This document shows, piece by piece, positions 7,520 to 17,167 of a DNA stretch of 64,000 nt. The position numbers were made by a program, and so were the translations under genes. The stretch's first letter is position 1. Each line of letters opens with the position of its first letter. Below the pieces are notes generated by a model. That model was not told the DNA's origin. It ran no database searches and saw only the letters and a list, made by a program, of their open reading frames with translations. This DNA comes from Gammaproteobacteria bacterium. Lineage in GTDB: Bacteria > Pseudomonadota > Gammaproteobacteria > Chromatiales > Chromatiaceae. Where the stretch lies: the NCBI GenBank assembly GCA_021773975.1, contig JAJFJN010000014.1, positions 1 to 64,000 on the forward strand. Reading direction: 5' to 3'.

Positions 7520-7882
7520 CTAGTGCATCCGGCTCTTGCTGCTTTTATGTTGCTTGGACATACGCATGCCCTCGGAAAAAGCTTCATAACGGCCAAGCTG
7601 GTTTTCATCCAGAACAGTGCTGAGTTTTTTTACAGTCTCATCTTGTAGCGCTTTACGCTGCTCTGCCATTTTTTTGTAGAGTGCTTTCTTTGCCTCTTTT
7701 TGTTCCTGCATGATCTCTTCAACCTTTGCAACCTGATCCTTACGAAGATTGAGTACCTGAGTCATTTTCTCTGTATGTTGTTTCTGATATTTGGCTCTCT
7801 TCTCATCACTACCACTAGGTGGCATTGCCAGAACAGGTAGTGCCGATAGCAGTAACATGCACATGGTAATTTTTCTGATCAT
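7520..7882 (-). CDS. Spy/CpxP-like periplasmic stress protein
   Basis: 120 aa with a signal peptide (residues 1-19, ending VLAM) and a mainly helical, charged body typical of the LTXXQ/Spy-CpxP superfamily, for example MTQVLNLRKDQVAKVEEIM and LSTVLDENQLGRYEAF. These proteins act in the periplasm as chaperones or metal/stress sensors. It is the last gene after the RND pump (gap 52 bases) on the same strand, so it is probably co-transcribed with the adaptor and the pump. Several Spy-like proteins are found beside metal-efflux systems, which fits but does not prove a metal role for this pump. The Lys/Ser/His-rich C-terminus (KQHKSSKSRMH) is notable. Confidence 0.75.
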   Translation of the reverse strand: MIRKITMCMLLLSALPVLAMPPSGSDEKRAKYQKQHTEKMTQVLNLRKDQVAKVEEIMQEQKEAKKALYKKMAEQRKALQDETVKKLSTVLDENQLGRYEAFSEGMRMSKQHKSSKSRMH

Positions 7883-7934
7883 AGTGTTTTCCTTTAGGTT
7901 TTGGCTGGGGATAGGCCCCCATGATTGTGTAAAT

Positions 7935-10900
7935 CTATGAATTTTCTGGGCTAGGTTGAAGGTTAGACCTCAAAGAGAGGATGTCTGCCAATATGCCATA
8001 GACTACAGGCACCAACAGTAGCACCAGCAGTGTGGCCACGGCCAATCCAAAAACGATGGTGATGGCCATAGGTAACAGGAATTGAGCCTGAATGGATGTC
8101 TCAAACATCAATGGGGTAAGCCCACCAATGGTAGTCAGTGAGGTGAGCAGCACGGCTCGCAGACGGTCACGTGCTGCGCCTGTTGCTGCCTCCCGCATGG
8201 ATTCACCAGCAGCCATCCGTTCATCTGCACGAGAGACCAGGATGATTGAATCATTAATGATAATTCCTGACAGCCCCAGCAGGCCTACCAAGCTAAGCAT
8301 AGTCAGGCTCTGCCCCATGATCAGGTGACCTACTACCATCCCGATTGCGCCAAAAGGGATGATAATCATGACGATCAGTGGGCGTGAATAGCCACTGAAT
8401 ACCCAGGCCAGAATGATATAGATCAGTGCCAATGCAATGAGCCAGCCGCGTTGGAGATCAGAAAAACCAGCCTGCTGCTCGGCCAGGCCACCGGCTACTT
8501 TTAGGGTTACGCCATGGCGTTGCACAATGGCTTCCAGCCCCATCTCTTCCAACTTGTCTTGCGCCTCCATCAGCGTCAGCACCTTGCTGTCCAGATCTGC
8601 ACCGACGGTAATATTGGTCTTACCATCCCGCCGCATAATCATTGAAAATGCGGACTTCTCATCCAGCTCGGCAATGTCGCGCAGGGGCACATAGGCTCCA
8701 TTGGGTGCGGCAATACGCATTTCACGCAAGGCCTGCATGCCAACTGTGCTGTTCTCGCGCCGAATGCGTATAACAACCTCTTCGGAGTTGCGTGCAAACC
8801 GGCGTACAATCTGCCCCTCCAGCGCTTGCTGTACCTGGCTGGTTACATCATCGATGGCAAAACCCAACATCCTTCCACGCTGGGTAAGGTGGATGGCTAC
8901 ATCACGCTTCCCCCAAGGGAGGTTGTCGTTGACAGACTGCACACCCGGTATGGTTGAGAGCAGGTCCTGAATCTCCAGGGCAGCGCTCTTCAAGCTGTAG
9001 GCTTCATCTCCTTGCAGATGAATCTCCAGATCCTGTGGTGCCCCACCGTGACGGCGTACACCGACAGAGAAGCGTTCCATCCCAGGGATAGATGGCAGCA
9101 TGCGTTTCCATTGCGCCATAATCTCACGGGTACGGACAGTCCGCTCCTCTGAAGATGTCAGTTGTACATCCAGCTGAGCCAGGTGGTCACCTGAAGAGAA
9201 GCCCAGCTTTCCCAACCAGGCAAAGGTGACATGAACCAGCGCATGCTCTTCACCCAACTTCTGTTCTGCTCGGTAGAGACTCGCTTCAATCAACTCTAAT
9301 GCCTTCAACGTCTCTTCACGTGAGGTGCCTGCCTGCATGGTAATGCCGGCAGAGATATACTCCGCCTCCGGTGAGGGAAAGAAATTGAAGCGCAGCTTTC
9401 CGCTCATTACCATGGAGGCGGCGAGCAGAAGCAGAGAGATAACCACCGCCAGCGTGGCGTAGCGCCAGCTAATGACAAATTCAACGATAGGGCCAAAGAT
9501 GTGGTCTCTGAAATGGTTGAACTTCTGATCAAAAAAACGGCGAAAACGGCTGGGACTCCCGTAGTGGGAAAGGGCGTGGCGCAGATGTGCCGGCAGGATA
9601 AAGAAACACTCAATAAGACTTGCAGCAAGCGCAGCAGTAACTACCAGTGGCAGAGCCTGCAGCATGTCACCCACACGGCCAGACATAAAGAAGGTGGGCA
9701 GAAAGGCGACAATGGTGGTCAGTGTGGCCGCCATCACAGGTCCCGACATGCGCAAGACTCCCTGTTCTGCCGCCTGTTCAATAGGTAGACCACCCTTGTG
9801 TAGCGTTGCAGTGTGTTCACCCACGACGATGGCATCGTCAACAATGATGCCAAGCGCCAGCATTAGCGCAAACAGGGAGAACATGTTGATGCTTTGACCT
9901 GTCATCCACATAACAGCAAAGGTTGCCATCAGCGCCACAGGTATGCCGAAGGCAACCCAGAAGGCAATGCGGGCACTGAGAAAGATAAACAGCACGACGA
10001 CGACAATGGCAAGCCCTTGCAGGCCATTCTTGAATAGTAGATTTATACGTTCCTGTAGATAGTTGGCACGCACATCAAATAGCTCAACCTTGAGATCGGG
10101 TGGCAGGCGCTTGCTGACATGCTCGATATAGCTATGCAGGATGCGGTTGGTCTTCAGGGTATCGGCTGCGGGTGTCCGCTGGATCTCCAGCCGGATAGCG
10201 GGCTCACCCCGATGAAGACCACGAACCTGGTCTGGATCAAAGATATCCTCCACCTCTGCTACGTGATGAAGCGCCAAATGCTCACCGCTCTTGCCGGTGC
10301 GCAGGACAATCTTACTGATCTCATCTGTGGTATCAGCACGCCCGGCTCCGTGGACAGATCGATCCAATCCGCCGCGCAGATTACCCGCTGGGCGATCCCG
10401 GGTTTCGCGTTTGATGGCTGAGGCAACATCATCCATGGTCAGGTGATGGCGAGCCAGCCTACGCTCTGGAACGGTTACACGGATCTCTTCATCACGTGTT
10501 CCGGTCATCAGCACCCGATCGATACCGGCATCCAACAGGCCATCACGGATGCGCACGGCATGGCCTTTTAGCTCACCCTCTGAATAGGGTCCAGTGATCA
10601 AGATCTTGGCTACGCGTTCAAACCCCCGCACTGCATGAACCTCTGGGCGTTCTGCACCCTCCGGCAGGGTAGTGACACTATCAACTGCCTTTTGTACCTC
10701 TATTGTCAGTTGATCCACATCCATGCCGCGCCGAAACTGAGCGGCCATGTAGGCGCTTCCTTCACGGGCTTGCCCCATGAGGTTGTCAACGCCATCCAGA
10801 TAGCGCAAAGCGGGCTCAAGATTGCGGATGACCGCCTTATCCATGTCAGAAGCACTTGCCCCAGGCCAGTCAACACGCACTGAAACACGCGGGTTTTCCC

Positions 10901-11057
10901 GTGTTGGCAACAGCTGGGTATTGAGCATATCCAGCGCGATATAGCCGCCAATCAACAAGATGACCATCAGCAGATTGGCTGCCGTGCGATGCTGAGTAAA
11001 AAAACGGATAGGTGCCGAAAGGGCTGGAAAACGAGGAGTCTCTCCTGTCTCACTCAT
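7935..11057 (-). CDS. RND efflux pump inner-membrane subunit (AcrB/MexF-like)
   Basis: 1040 aa, full length for the family. Two halves each carry a large periplasmic loop and a block of membrane helices. The fourth helix has the paired acidic residues of the proton relay (GIIVDDAIVVGEH), and the second half ends with a typical RND helix bundle (LGLSGIIINDSIILVSRADE). The pump takes substrates from the periplasm or inner membrane and exports them through an outer-membrane channel, driven by protons. Its ATG overlaps the adaptor stop by four bases (ATGA), so the two are translationally coupled. No outer-membrane factor gene is present; a TolC-like protein encoded elsewhere is expected. The substrate cannot be told from sequence. 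The relay motif fits drug/lipid-type (HAE) pumps at least as well as heavy-metal CusA-type pumps. Confidence 0.93.
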   Translation of the reverse strand: MSETGETPRFPALSAPIRFFTQHRTAANLLMVILLIGGYIALDMLNTQLLPTRENPRVSVRVDWPGASASDMDKAVIRNLEPALRYLDGVDNLMGQAREGSAYMAAQFRRGMDVDQLTIEVQKAVDSVTTLPEGAERPEVHAVRGFERVAKILITGPYSEGELKGHAVRIRDGLLDAGIDRVLMTGTRDEEIRVTVPERRLARHHLTMDDVASAIKRETRDRPAGNLRGGLDRSVHGAGRADTTDEISKIVLRTGKSGEHLALHHVAEVEDIFDPDQVRGLHRGEPAIRLEIQRTPAADTLKTNRILHSYIEHVSKRLPPDLKVELFDVRANYLQERINLLFKNGLQGLAIVVVVLFIFLSARIAFWVAFGIPVALMATFAVMWMTGQSINMFSLFALMLALGIIVDDAIVVGEHTATLHKGGLPIEQAAEQGVLRMSGPVMAATLTTIVAFLPTFFMSGRVGDMLQALPLVVTAALAASLIECFFILPAHLRHALSHYGSPSRFRRFFDQKFNHFRDHIFGPIVEFVISWRYATLAVVISLLLLAASMVMSGKLRFNFFPSPEAEYISAGITMQAGTSREETLKALELIEASLYRAEQKLGEEHALVHVTFAWLGKLGFSSGDHLAQLDVQLTSSEERTVRTREIMAQWKRMLPSIPGMERFSVGVRRHGGAPQDLEIHLQGDEAYSLKSAALEIQDLLSTIPGVQSVNDNLPWGKRDVAIHLTQRGRMLGFAIDDVTSQVQQALEGQIVRRFARNSEEVVIRIRRENSTVGMQALREMRIAAPNGAYVPLRDIAELDEKSAFSMIMRRDGKTNITVGADLDSKVLTLMEAQDKLEEMGLEAIVQRHGVTLKVAGGLAEQQAGFSDLQRGWLIALALIYIILAWVFSGYSRPLIVMIIIPFGAIGMVVGHLIMGQSLTMLSLVGLLGLSGIIINDSIILVSRADERMAAGESMREAATGAARDRLRAVLLTSLTTIGGLTPLMFETSIQAQFLLPMAITIVFGLAVATLLVLLLVPVVYGILADILSLRSNLQPSPENS

Positions 11058-12445
11058 TGTGCTATCACCTTCACTTTCATACCGGGCTTGGCATTCGGCA
11101 GGTGGTTGGCAAGTACCTGCTCTCCCTCGTTGAGGCCGCTGGAGATCAGCACCTCACCTTTTTCCCAGGTCAGTGGTTCTACCTGGCGAGGAACCAGCTT
11201 GTCATCCTTGATTAGAAAAACCTGATCCTGATCATAGAGAGCACTTTCTGGTACTCGCGCTATGTGATCAATGCTGTTGCCGGAAAGCATCACATCTACA
11301 AAGGAACCGATGGGCAGCTGATTCTTTAGCACTTCATCTTCTCCTAATCCGGCATAGAGGATGATGGAACCACTCTCTTTGGTAACCTCTGCAGCTACCC
11401 GTTTCACCTTGCCATTGAAAATCCGCTGTGTTCGACCGGAGCGCCAGGTGATATGTACAGGCAGGCCAGAAATGACTTCGCCGGAAGCTAACAGATCACC
11501 GTATTGATCTTCTGATAGGGTAAAACGCACCTCAAAATCTCCACCTGAGGCCAAGGTTGCCAGCTTGTTTGATGAGGTAATGTATTGGCCAGTTTCAGCG
11601 TTGACTGACAAGACATGGGCATCAAAGGGTGCAACAAAACGACTATCTGTTAATGCCCGGTTTGCCCTCTGTAGTACCCATTGCTGGCGTTTTTCTGCGG
11701 CGTTCTGTTGTTGTAGTCGAGCACGATTGATCTTGATATTACTTTGCCGTTGCTGCAATGCAAATTCTCGCTGGGAAACGAGTACAGTGGCCCCATCCAG
11801 TATTTTTTGCGATGCAGAGTTGCTCTTAAATAGCCTCTGCATACGTTTTAGCTCATTTTGTGCTGGCTTTAGCTGACGATGTGCCTGCTCCAGACCATGC
11901 TCTTCAAGCATTATCTGAGCACCTATCTCCTTCTGTTTGGCCTGTATCTCTGAAAGGGTGGCCTGTGCCTCCTCCAGCGCTGCACGGTAGGGAAATTCAT
12001 CAACCGCAGTCAACAGATCTCTTTTCTTAATTATCGACCCTTCACGTAACTCTGGGCTGACATGAACAAGCCGCCCTGGAACGGGAATATGCACTGCTAC
12101 CCTATGGCTGGTGACAATCTCTCCATAAAGGTTCCATTTTGGTTGGTATGCCGCCAGGTGGATGGTGTGTGCCTTTACCGCCGGCTGTTTATTGCGCCCT
12201 TTGGTCTTTGGTGGGCCAGCACGCCCGTAGCGTGGCCCCGCGGGTCCCTTGAGTCTTGAAGAGGCTGCTACTGATGTTGGCTTGCTGCCATGTGATTTCC
12301 CTGTGCTCCCTGCTGTGCTCATGATGCCCTGATATCCAGCTATGCCAAGGATGAGAAAGAGTATAGGCAGGATTGCCACGAGATATTTTTGTGTGCGTGG
12401 GCGCTTGTGCTTGTTATGAGTTTCTTTTGAAACAGGATCCTGCAT
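11054..12445 (-). CDS. RND periplasmic adaptor (membrane fusion protein)
   Basis: 463 aa. An N-terminal membrane anchor (about residues 21-43, KYLVAILPILFLILGIAGY) is preceded by a basic cytoplasmic tail. It is followed by a Lys/Gly-rich linker, a lipoyl half-motif, a coiled-coil hairpin (about 160-245) and the second lipoyl half and beta-barrel (FVAPFDAHVLSVNAETGQYI is the typical second half). The C-terminal membrane-proximal domain ends VLANHLPNAKPGMKVKV. This is the HlyD/AcrA-type adaptor of the pump encoded immediately downstream, with which it overlaps by four bases. The long basic linker before the lipoyl domain is unusual but not diagnostic. A terminator separates it from the receptor pseudogene upstream, so it must have its own promoter. 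Confidence 0.92.
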   Translation of the reverse strand: MQDPVSKETHNKHKRPRTQKYLVAILPILFLILGIAGYQGIMSTAGSTGKSHGSKPTSVAASSRLKGPAGPRYGRAGPPKTKGRNKQPAVKAHTIHLAAYQPKWNLYGEIVTSHRVAVHIPVPGRLVHVSPELREGSIIKKRDLLTAVDEFPYRAALEEAQATLSEIQAKQKEIGAQIMLEEHGLEQAHRQLKPAQNELKRMQRLFKSNSASQKILDGATVLVSQREFALQQRQSNIKINRARLQQQNAAEKRQQWVLQRANRALTDSRFVAPFDAHVLSVNAETGQYITSSNKLATLASGGDFEVRFTLSEDQYGDLLASGEVISGLPVHITWRSGRTQRIFNGKVKRVAAEVTKESGSIILYAGLGEDEVLKNQLPIGSFVDVMLSGNSIDHIARVPESALYDQDQVFLIKDDKLVPRQVEPLTWEKGEVLISSGLNEGEQVLANHLPNAKPGMKVKVIAQ

Positions 12446-12499
12446 GATTTTCAGTTACCGTTGCATGATGTGCTGGTTAGGGAATAACCAGCCGCAGGC

Positions 12500-12532
12500 A
12501 AAAAAGGGTGGGTACATCTTCTGCACCCACCC
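12500..12532 (-). terminator. Intrinsic terminator after the broken TonB receptor
   Basis: GGGTGGGT (12506-12513) and ACCCACCC (12525-12532) form a perfect 8-bp GC-rich stem with an 11-base loop. On the minus strand the stem is followed by a run of six T residues (12500-12505 on the plus strand reads AAAAAA). It lies 37 bases past the receptor's stop codon and before the adaptor gene. Confidence 0.85.
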
Positions 12533-12568
12533 ATTGCTGACTCAAGAGGCTGAGTCACCTGATTTTAA

Positions 12569-14507
12569 TTACAGGAAGCTGTACTTGATGCCAATATTGA
12601 CGGAACGAGGTTCACCGGGTGAGTAGCTTCTGCCACTGCGGCTGCTATAGGAGACACCTTCTCCATATTTCTCATCTGTCAGATTGCGCATCTGTCCCCA
12701 TACTGACCACACACCGGTGTCATAGTTGGCCTTAAGGTGGAACAGATCAGGACGGTGAATAGGTTACCCTTGCGTTGACGTGATGCAGCGGTGATGAACT
12801 AAGATCATTGCCGCTGTAGTTGGTGCCAGCATCAACAAAATCGGTGTATTCGTGATCCGCATAGGTGTAGGTGGCATCAAATCGCAGATTATCCAGTGGT
12901 GCAAAATGGAATGCGGCTTCCAGGCCCTTTCCTCGTACTTCGCCGGCATTGACATAGACTCGGTTAGCGCCGCCACGATCTACTCCGACCACCATATCTT
13001 CGATCTCGGTGTGATAGAGGGTCATGTCATAACCAAGCATTCCATCGGTAGTGGCACCACGTAAGCCGATGGAGTAGTTCTCTGCAGTTTCCGGGTCGAG
13101 GTCTGGATCGGCGTTATAGCTGTTCCATTTTCCTCTGGCAAAATAAGCCGTGCTGGCGAACAGTCTTGACCGGCTTGGTGCCATGAAACCCTCACCATAG
13201 CCAAACCACAAACTATTGTTTTCGTTGAGCGCTAAGCTAATCCCCGCCTTCTTGCTTACATTGGTATATTTTGACTCTAGCGTGCCTTTGGTTCCAAATT
13301 TGTCTTCGCCTTTATAATCAATATGATCGTAGCGTGCGCCCAGTGTTACCTCAGCCCAATCAACGGGTGAGAACTGAACCTGTGTGAAGGGAGATACGAC
13401 TTCAGCCAAAAGATCCCACTCTTTTTCTACTGCACCCGGAGTTGTACTGACATCCGATGTCCATGCCTTGCTTGTTTCGTTTACGTCACTGTGTTGTATG
13501 TCGGCACCGACTATCAACTTTGACATCATAGGATCAAACTTCCAATGTGACTCGAGTGCTAGGTTATGATCCATATATTCATCATCGACAAAACCACTCT
13601 TATAGGAGAGTGCGGTTGGCCCATCAGTTTCAGTTTTTCGCGCTGAATAGGAGATTTTGGTGCTTAGTTTATCGCTGAACTGATGCTCATAAATCCCTGA
13701 TAGCGTGGTGAACTGAGTATCTTCATAGGCATCGTAGACATCTGCTTGCCTCCAGCTTTCATCATACTCAGCTTCTGAAATTGATCCTGGTTGCTGAATA
13801 CGCTTGTCCTGGTATTCGCCTCGCAGTGTCAGTTTGGTTTTTTGGGAAAATGTCCATACACCCTTGGCACTAAAGGCCTTCTCTTCTCTTTTGGTACGAT
13901 CACGCCAGCCATCCACTGTTAGGAAATTAGCATCAGCCTTATAGCCAAAAATGCCCTGTGTATCCCCAATGGAAGCCCCTGTCCTGTAACGTTCCCAAGA
14001 CCCGGCTTCGGCCCAGACATTAATTTCTTTCTCTGGTGGTGCTTTAGTGATGATATTGATGACACCACCAATTGCTTAACTGCCAAAGAGTGCAGATGCT
14101 GGTCCCTTGGTGACCTCAACTCGCTCGATATCCCACGAATTGACCTCATTGATTGATCGGTTAAAGCCCTTACCAAAGGGACGCATCATCACTCCATCCC
14201 GCAGGTTGACTGTGTAGTTTCTACCGCCGAACGCCCATCTGAGGTTTCGCCCCATACTGTTGCCAGGTATCCGTGACAAAAGCTCCTTATTTGCATCGAT
14301 AAACTTTACTCTGTCAATTTCATCCTGACCGATTACGGAGATGGCATTGGGGGTGTTCAATAACCGTTCCTCTGAACGTGAACCTGACACGACAATTGTA
14401 TCGAGGGAGCTGGCACTCTCTTTGGCCAGAACGGGGGATGTTGCAGCCGCAATAGCAGATATTGCCAGGATGGATGTTCTGGATTTCCAGTTTTTTATCG
14501 GTTTCAC
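12569..14507 (-). pseudogene. TonB-dependent receptor, broken by a stop codon and a frameshift
   Basis: The intact gene would encode about 645 residues. From ATG 14507 there is a signal peptide (ending SPVLAKES), a TonB-box-like DTIVVSGSR and a plug domain to VEVTKGPASALFGS. An in-frame TAA then interrupts at 14076-14078, where the family has NAIGGVINI; the frame after it still reads AIGGVINIITK. The barrel then continues openly to about 12756, where one extra base near 12748-12756 shifts the frame. The true C-terminus (DLFHLKANYD to SVNIGIKYSFL) lies in another frame and ends at the TAA at 12569-12571. The sequence between the lesions is well preserved, so inactivation is recent. The substrate is unknown. 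A sequencing error could explain one lesion but hardly both. Confidence 0.88.
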
Positions 14508-14895
14508 TTTAAATACCTATATTTGCTTTTAATAAATGCAGTTGTATATATTTCTATACCAAGAACAGCTATAGCCTCTTCCATATCTTCTGAAGAAGTG
14601 CCTTCCAGGGTTGTAAACAGATAGAGATGAACAACTGCTGGCTTTTGGTGGAAACAGGGTATGGCAGGTGCCTGTATAAGATCAGTCTAAACTTAAGCTA
14701 ATATAGGTGGTGGCCGCCTTTCATAATCGCAGTGATAATACTTACAGTTATAAAGGTTGAAAATGTGGTTAATTGTCGCGTGGCATTTTGCCGCAGAATG
14801 TAGACTGTAATTATGTATAGTTATATATGAACTTTAGTTTGATGCAAGTGAAAGTTGTATTTAAAAAAAGCGATATAGCCGGTGTTAAATTATGT
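14508..14895. other. Intergenic region upstream of the receptor pseudogene
   Basis: About 390 bases between two minus-strand units. It holds the direct-repeat motif at 14773-14794, which is shared with the receptor at 23.9 kb. Its AT-rich stretch at 14810-14880 could contain the promoter. No coding sequence is supported. No obvious terminator for the TonB operon ending at 14896 is visible, apart from a T-rich stretch when read on the minus strand. Confidence 0.4.
14773..14794 (-). promoter_or_regulatory. 15-bp-spaced direct repeat upstream of the broken receptor
   Basis: TTGTCGC at 14773-14779 and TTGCCGC at 14788-14794 are repeated 15 bases apart, with GTGGCAT between. The same arrangement, with only two differences across 21 bases, is found at 24031-24052, upstream of the other TonB receptor. 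It is 266 bases upstream of the receptor start. It is probably the binding site of a regulator shared by both receptors, possibly AraC-type, but the protein is unknown. Confidence 0.55.
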
Positions 14896-16092
14896 TTAAT
14901 CAAGAAAAGCTAACCACTGTTTTGCACTGTTAGCTGTCTTGCTATATTTTTCGGCTTGTTTAAATGCGGTACGGGCTTTATCCAGTGAATGAGTCTCGTG
15001 CCGTACAATGCCCAGTAGCATCCAGGCCTGCCCGGTGTTGGCGCTATCCAGCTTTCCATCGCGGATAATCGTATTGAGTGTTTTACCAGCCTCTTCCCAG
15101 CGTTGTGATTCCATGTAGAGTTGTGCGAGGCGCAAACCCAGTTGTGGGTTCCGCAATAGGGCCTTGGCTTTTTCCAGGGCTGCCACGGCTTTATCGGTCT
15201 CCCGTGCCAGCAGCCAGGCATTGGCGGCATGTTCCCAATTCTTTTCTGTCTTATTGATATCTCCACGCTTCATCTCGTTCTCAATTATGGTTGCGGCTTT
15301 ATAGGGGGCATTGAGATGCAGATAGAGCTGGGCAAGGTTGAGTAGTTCCTGTTCTGTTTTAATATGACCACGCAGATAGGCTAGCTCCATAGTGGTAAGC
15401 GCATCACTGTATTTATCTTCAGTTAACTGAATGCCTGCGAGTTGCCGCCAGTAGTTTGGGCGGTCTGGAAAATGTTGCAACATGGTGTGCAGAAGGGTGG
15501 TGCATTGTTCGTAATGTTTTAGTTCGCTATAGGCTCCCAATAGGCTTTGATACCAGCTCTCCTTTGGCTCTTCAGTCATCGTGATGGCTTGGTTCAATGG
15601 TGCAATGGCTTGTTTAAAATGCCCCAACTGTAGATGGGCAGTTGCTAGCATGATGTAGGCTTCTGCTTGCGGACTATCTACTTGGGTAAACCAGGTGTTT
15701 AGTAAATTGATGGCTTCAGTGAAGCCTTCTGTTGCCATATAAAGCCGTATCAGATCGTAGTAAATCTGTTGCTGGGGTTCAGGTGGGAGTGCATTAAGTT
15801 CAACACTGCGTTTAAGGGGCGGTATGGCTGAACTGTAATCCTCTTGTGAAATATAGGCATGAGAAAGTGTTTGCAGCACGATGGCTTGCTCATAGGGTTT
15901 TTTCTCTAGTTTGGCTAGCAGTGTTTTTAGATTGTTGATTGCCTTGGTTACGCTGGCTGTGCCAAAGGACGCTTGTGCGGCCATCAGTACTTTATAGGTC
16001 TGCTGGGAGAGTGCTTTTTTTTCAGCAGCATCGACTATGGTGACAATGCCCCACAATAATGCCATTAATAATCCTACGGCAGGTTTGTTCAT
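14896..16092 (-). CDS. TPR-repeat periplasmic protein of the TonB2-type system
   Basis: 398 aa with a signal peptide (residues 1-22, ending IVDAAEK) followed by about eight to ten tetratricopeptide repeats, for example SHAYISQEDYSSAIPPLKRS and LGHFKQAIAPLNQAI. It is the last gene of the operon; its ATG overlaps the tonB stop by one base (16092). In Vibrio TonB2 systems a TPR protein is encoded in the same position after tonB2, so synteny supports the same role. It is probably a periplasmic partner of TonB or ExbD that helps energised transport, though the mechanism in this family is not well defined. Confidence 0.8.
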   Translation of the reverse strand: MNKPAVGLLMALLWGIVTIVDAAEKKALSQQTYKVLMAAQASFGTASVTKAINNLKTLLAKLEKKPYEQAIVLQTLSHAYISQEDYSSAIPPLKRSVELNALPPEPQQQIYYDLIRLYMATEGFTEAINLLNTWFTQVDSPQAEAYIMLATAHLQLGHFKQAIAPLNQAITMTEEPKESWYQSLLGAYSELKHYEQCTTLLHTMLQHFPDRPNYWRQLAGIQLTEDKYSDALTTMELAYLRGHIKTEQELLNLAQLYLHLNAPYKAATIIENEMKRGDINKTEKNWEHAANAWLLARETDKAVAALEKAKALLRNPQLGLRLAQLYMESQRWEEAGKTLNTIIRDGKLDSANTGQAWMLLGIVRHETHSLDKARTAFKQAEKYSKTANSAKQWLAFLD

Positions 16093-16742
16093 TAGCGTGA
16101 TTTATTGAGTGTAAAATTTATGATCTGATCTGCTCGCGTGGCTACGGGCTTGCCATCACTGATTCTAGGTTTAAAGCGCCATTTTAGGATGGCTTGCAGT
16201 GCGGCTCTGTCAAAGATGCCTTTGGGTTTGGCATCGACTACCACTGCATCCTGCACGGTTCCTTGTGCGGTGATGATGAATGAAACCTTCACCCAGCCTT
16301 CGATCTTTTTGCGTTCTGCCCGATAGGGGTAGCGTGGTGGTATGCGGGAGAGCACCATAAATTCACGATCGGGTGATCCTTGTCGTACTGAACCAATATA
16401 AGGCCCATCAAAATGCATGGCTGATTGGCTCAACTCTGGCATGGCCATAGCAATATCAGGCGCTCTTACAGTGGGCTTGTTTATGGCGAGTTCTAGTTCA
16501 GGTATCTGAGGCGGCGGTGACTCAGGGGGCGGAGGCTCTTCAGGCTTTTCGCGCTGCTTGAGGCGGGTTTCGGATGGCTGCTTTAGGCGTACGAACTCCA
16601 TCACAGGGCGCTGAGCTTTCATTACTATTCTACTATCATCCTGAACCACCATTAGCTGCATGAGCCATAGCAGTGCCAGGGCGATGATGATACCCCCTAT
16701 ACCTGAAAAGATAAGCCTAAAAAGGTAGGAAATGGAATGCAT
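16092..16742 (-). CDS. tonB: TonB energy-transducing protein
   Basis: 216 aa. An N-terminal membrane helix (about 9-30) anchors it to the inner membrane. A Pro-rich spacer (KPEEPPPPESPPPQIPELE, about 67-85) spans the periplasm. The C-terminal TonB domain (about 130-216) has the family signature RIPPRYPYRAERKKIEGWV and the closing WRFKPRISDGKPV. TonB links ExbB/ExbD proton flow to outer-membrane receptors. It overlaps exbD by one base at 16742. The size is that of short TonB2-type proteins. The most obvious client is the receptor at the head of the operon; the broken receptor would have been another. Confidence 0.93.
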   Translation of the reverse strand: MHSISYLFRLIFSGIGGIIIALALLWLMQLMVVQDDSRIVMKAQRPVMEFVRLKQPSETRLKQREKPEEPPPPESPPPQIPELELAINKPTVRAPDIAMAMPELSQSAMHFDGPYIGSVRQGSPDREFMVLSRIPPRYPYRAERKKIEGWVKVSFIITAQGTVQDAVVVDAKPKGIFDRAALQAILKWRFKPRISDGKPVATRADQIINFTLNKSR

Positions 16743-17149
16743 TACTGGGCTTCAGCTGCTATGGCAACGTTGGTGATGCCGGCGAGTCGCACTTGATCCA
16801 TCACCCGTACCAGCGGGCCGATTTGGGCATTTTTGTCCCCTTGTATGACTACCGCACTCTCGGGGAACTCTGCTCGAAGCCGCTCGATATTGGCGCGTAC
16901 GGCGCGTATATCTACGGCTCGGCTATCGATCCAGATCTCACCGTTGGGGCGTATGGCGATTAGGATATTGGCGGACTCCTGCTGCTGAGCTGTATTGGCG
17001 TTGGGGCGATTGATCTCTACTCCTGATTCTTTGACAAAGGAGGTCGTCACTACGAAGAAGATCAGCATAATGAAGACCACATCCAGCATCGGAGTCAGGT
17101 TGACCTCGGACTCGGCACTGCTGTTATTGTGTGTACGATGTCGGCGCAT
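16742..17149 (-). CDS. exbD: ExbD proton channel subunit
   Basis: 135 aa: short cytoplasmic tail, one membrane helix (VNLTPMLDVVFIMLIFFVV, about 16-34) carrying the essential proton-handling Asp in PMLD, and a periplasmic ExbD/TolR domain (about 45-130). It works with ExbB to convert proton motive force into TonB movement. The start lies 18 bases after the exbB stop. The order exbB-exbD-tonB matches the Vibrio TonB2 locus. ExbD and TolR are hard to tell apart from sequence; the tonB neighbour decides for ExbD. Confidence 0.94.
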   Translation of the reverse strand: MRRHRTHNNSSAESEVNLTPMLDVVFIMLIFFVVTTSFVKESGVEINRPNANTAQQQESANILIAIRPNGEIWIDSRAVDIRAVRANIERLRAEFPESAVVIQGDKNAQIGPLVRVMDQVRLAGITNVAIAAEAQ

Positions 17150-17167
17150 TACTGTTCCTTTATCCAG

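Noticed and set aside
13919-14176. Separate gene between the two halves of the broken receptor
   Set aside because: It is in a different frame from the receptor; the receptor's own frame continues through the TAA with recognisable plug residues.
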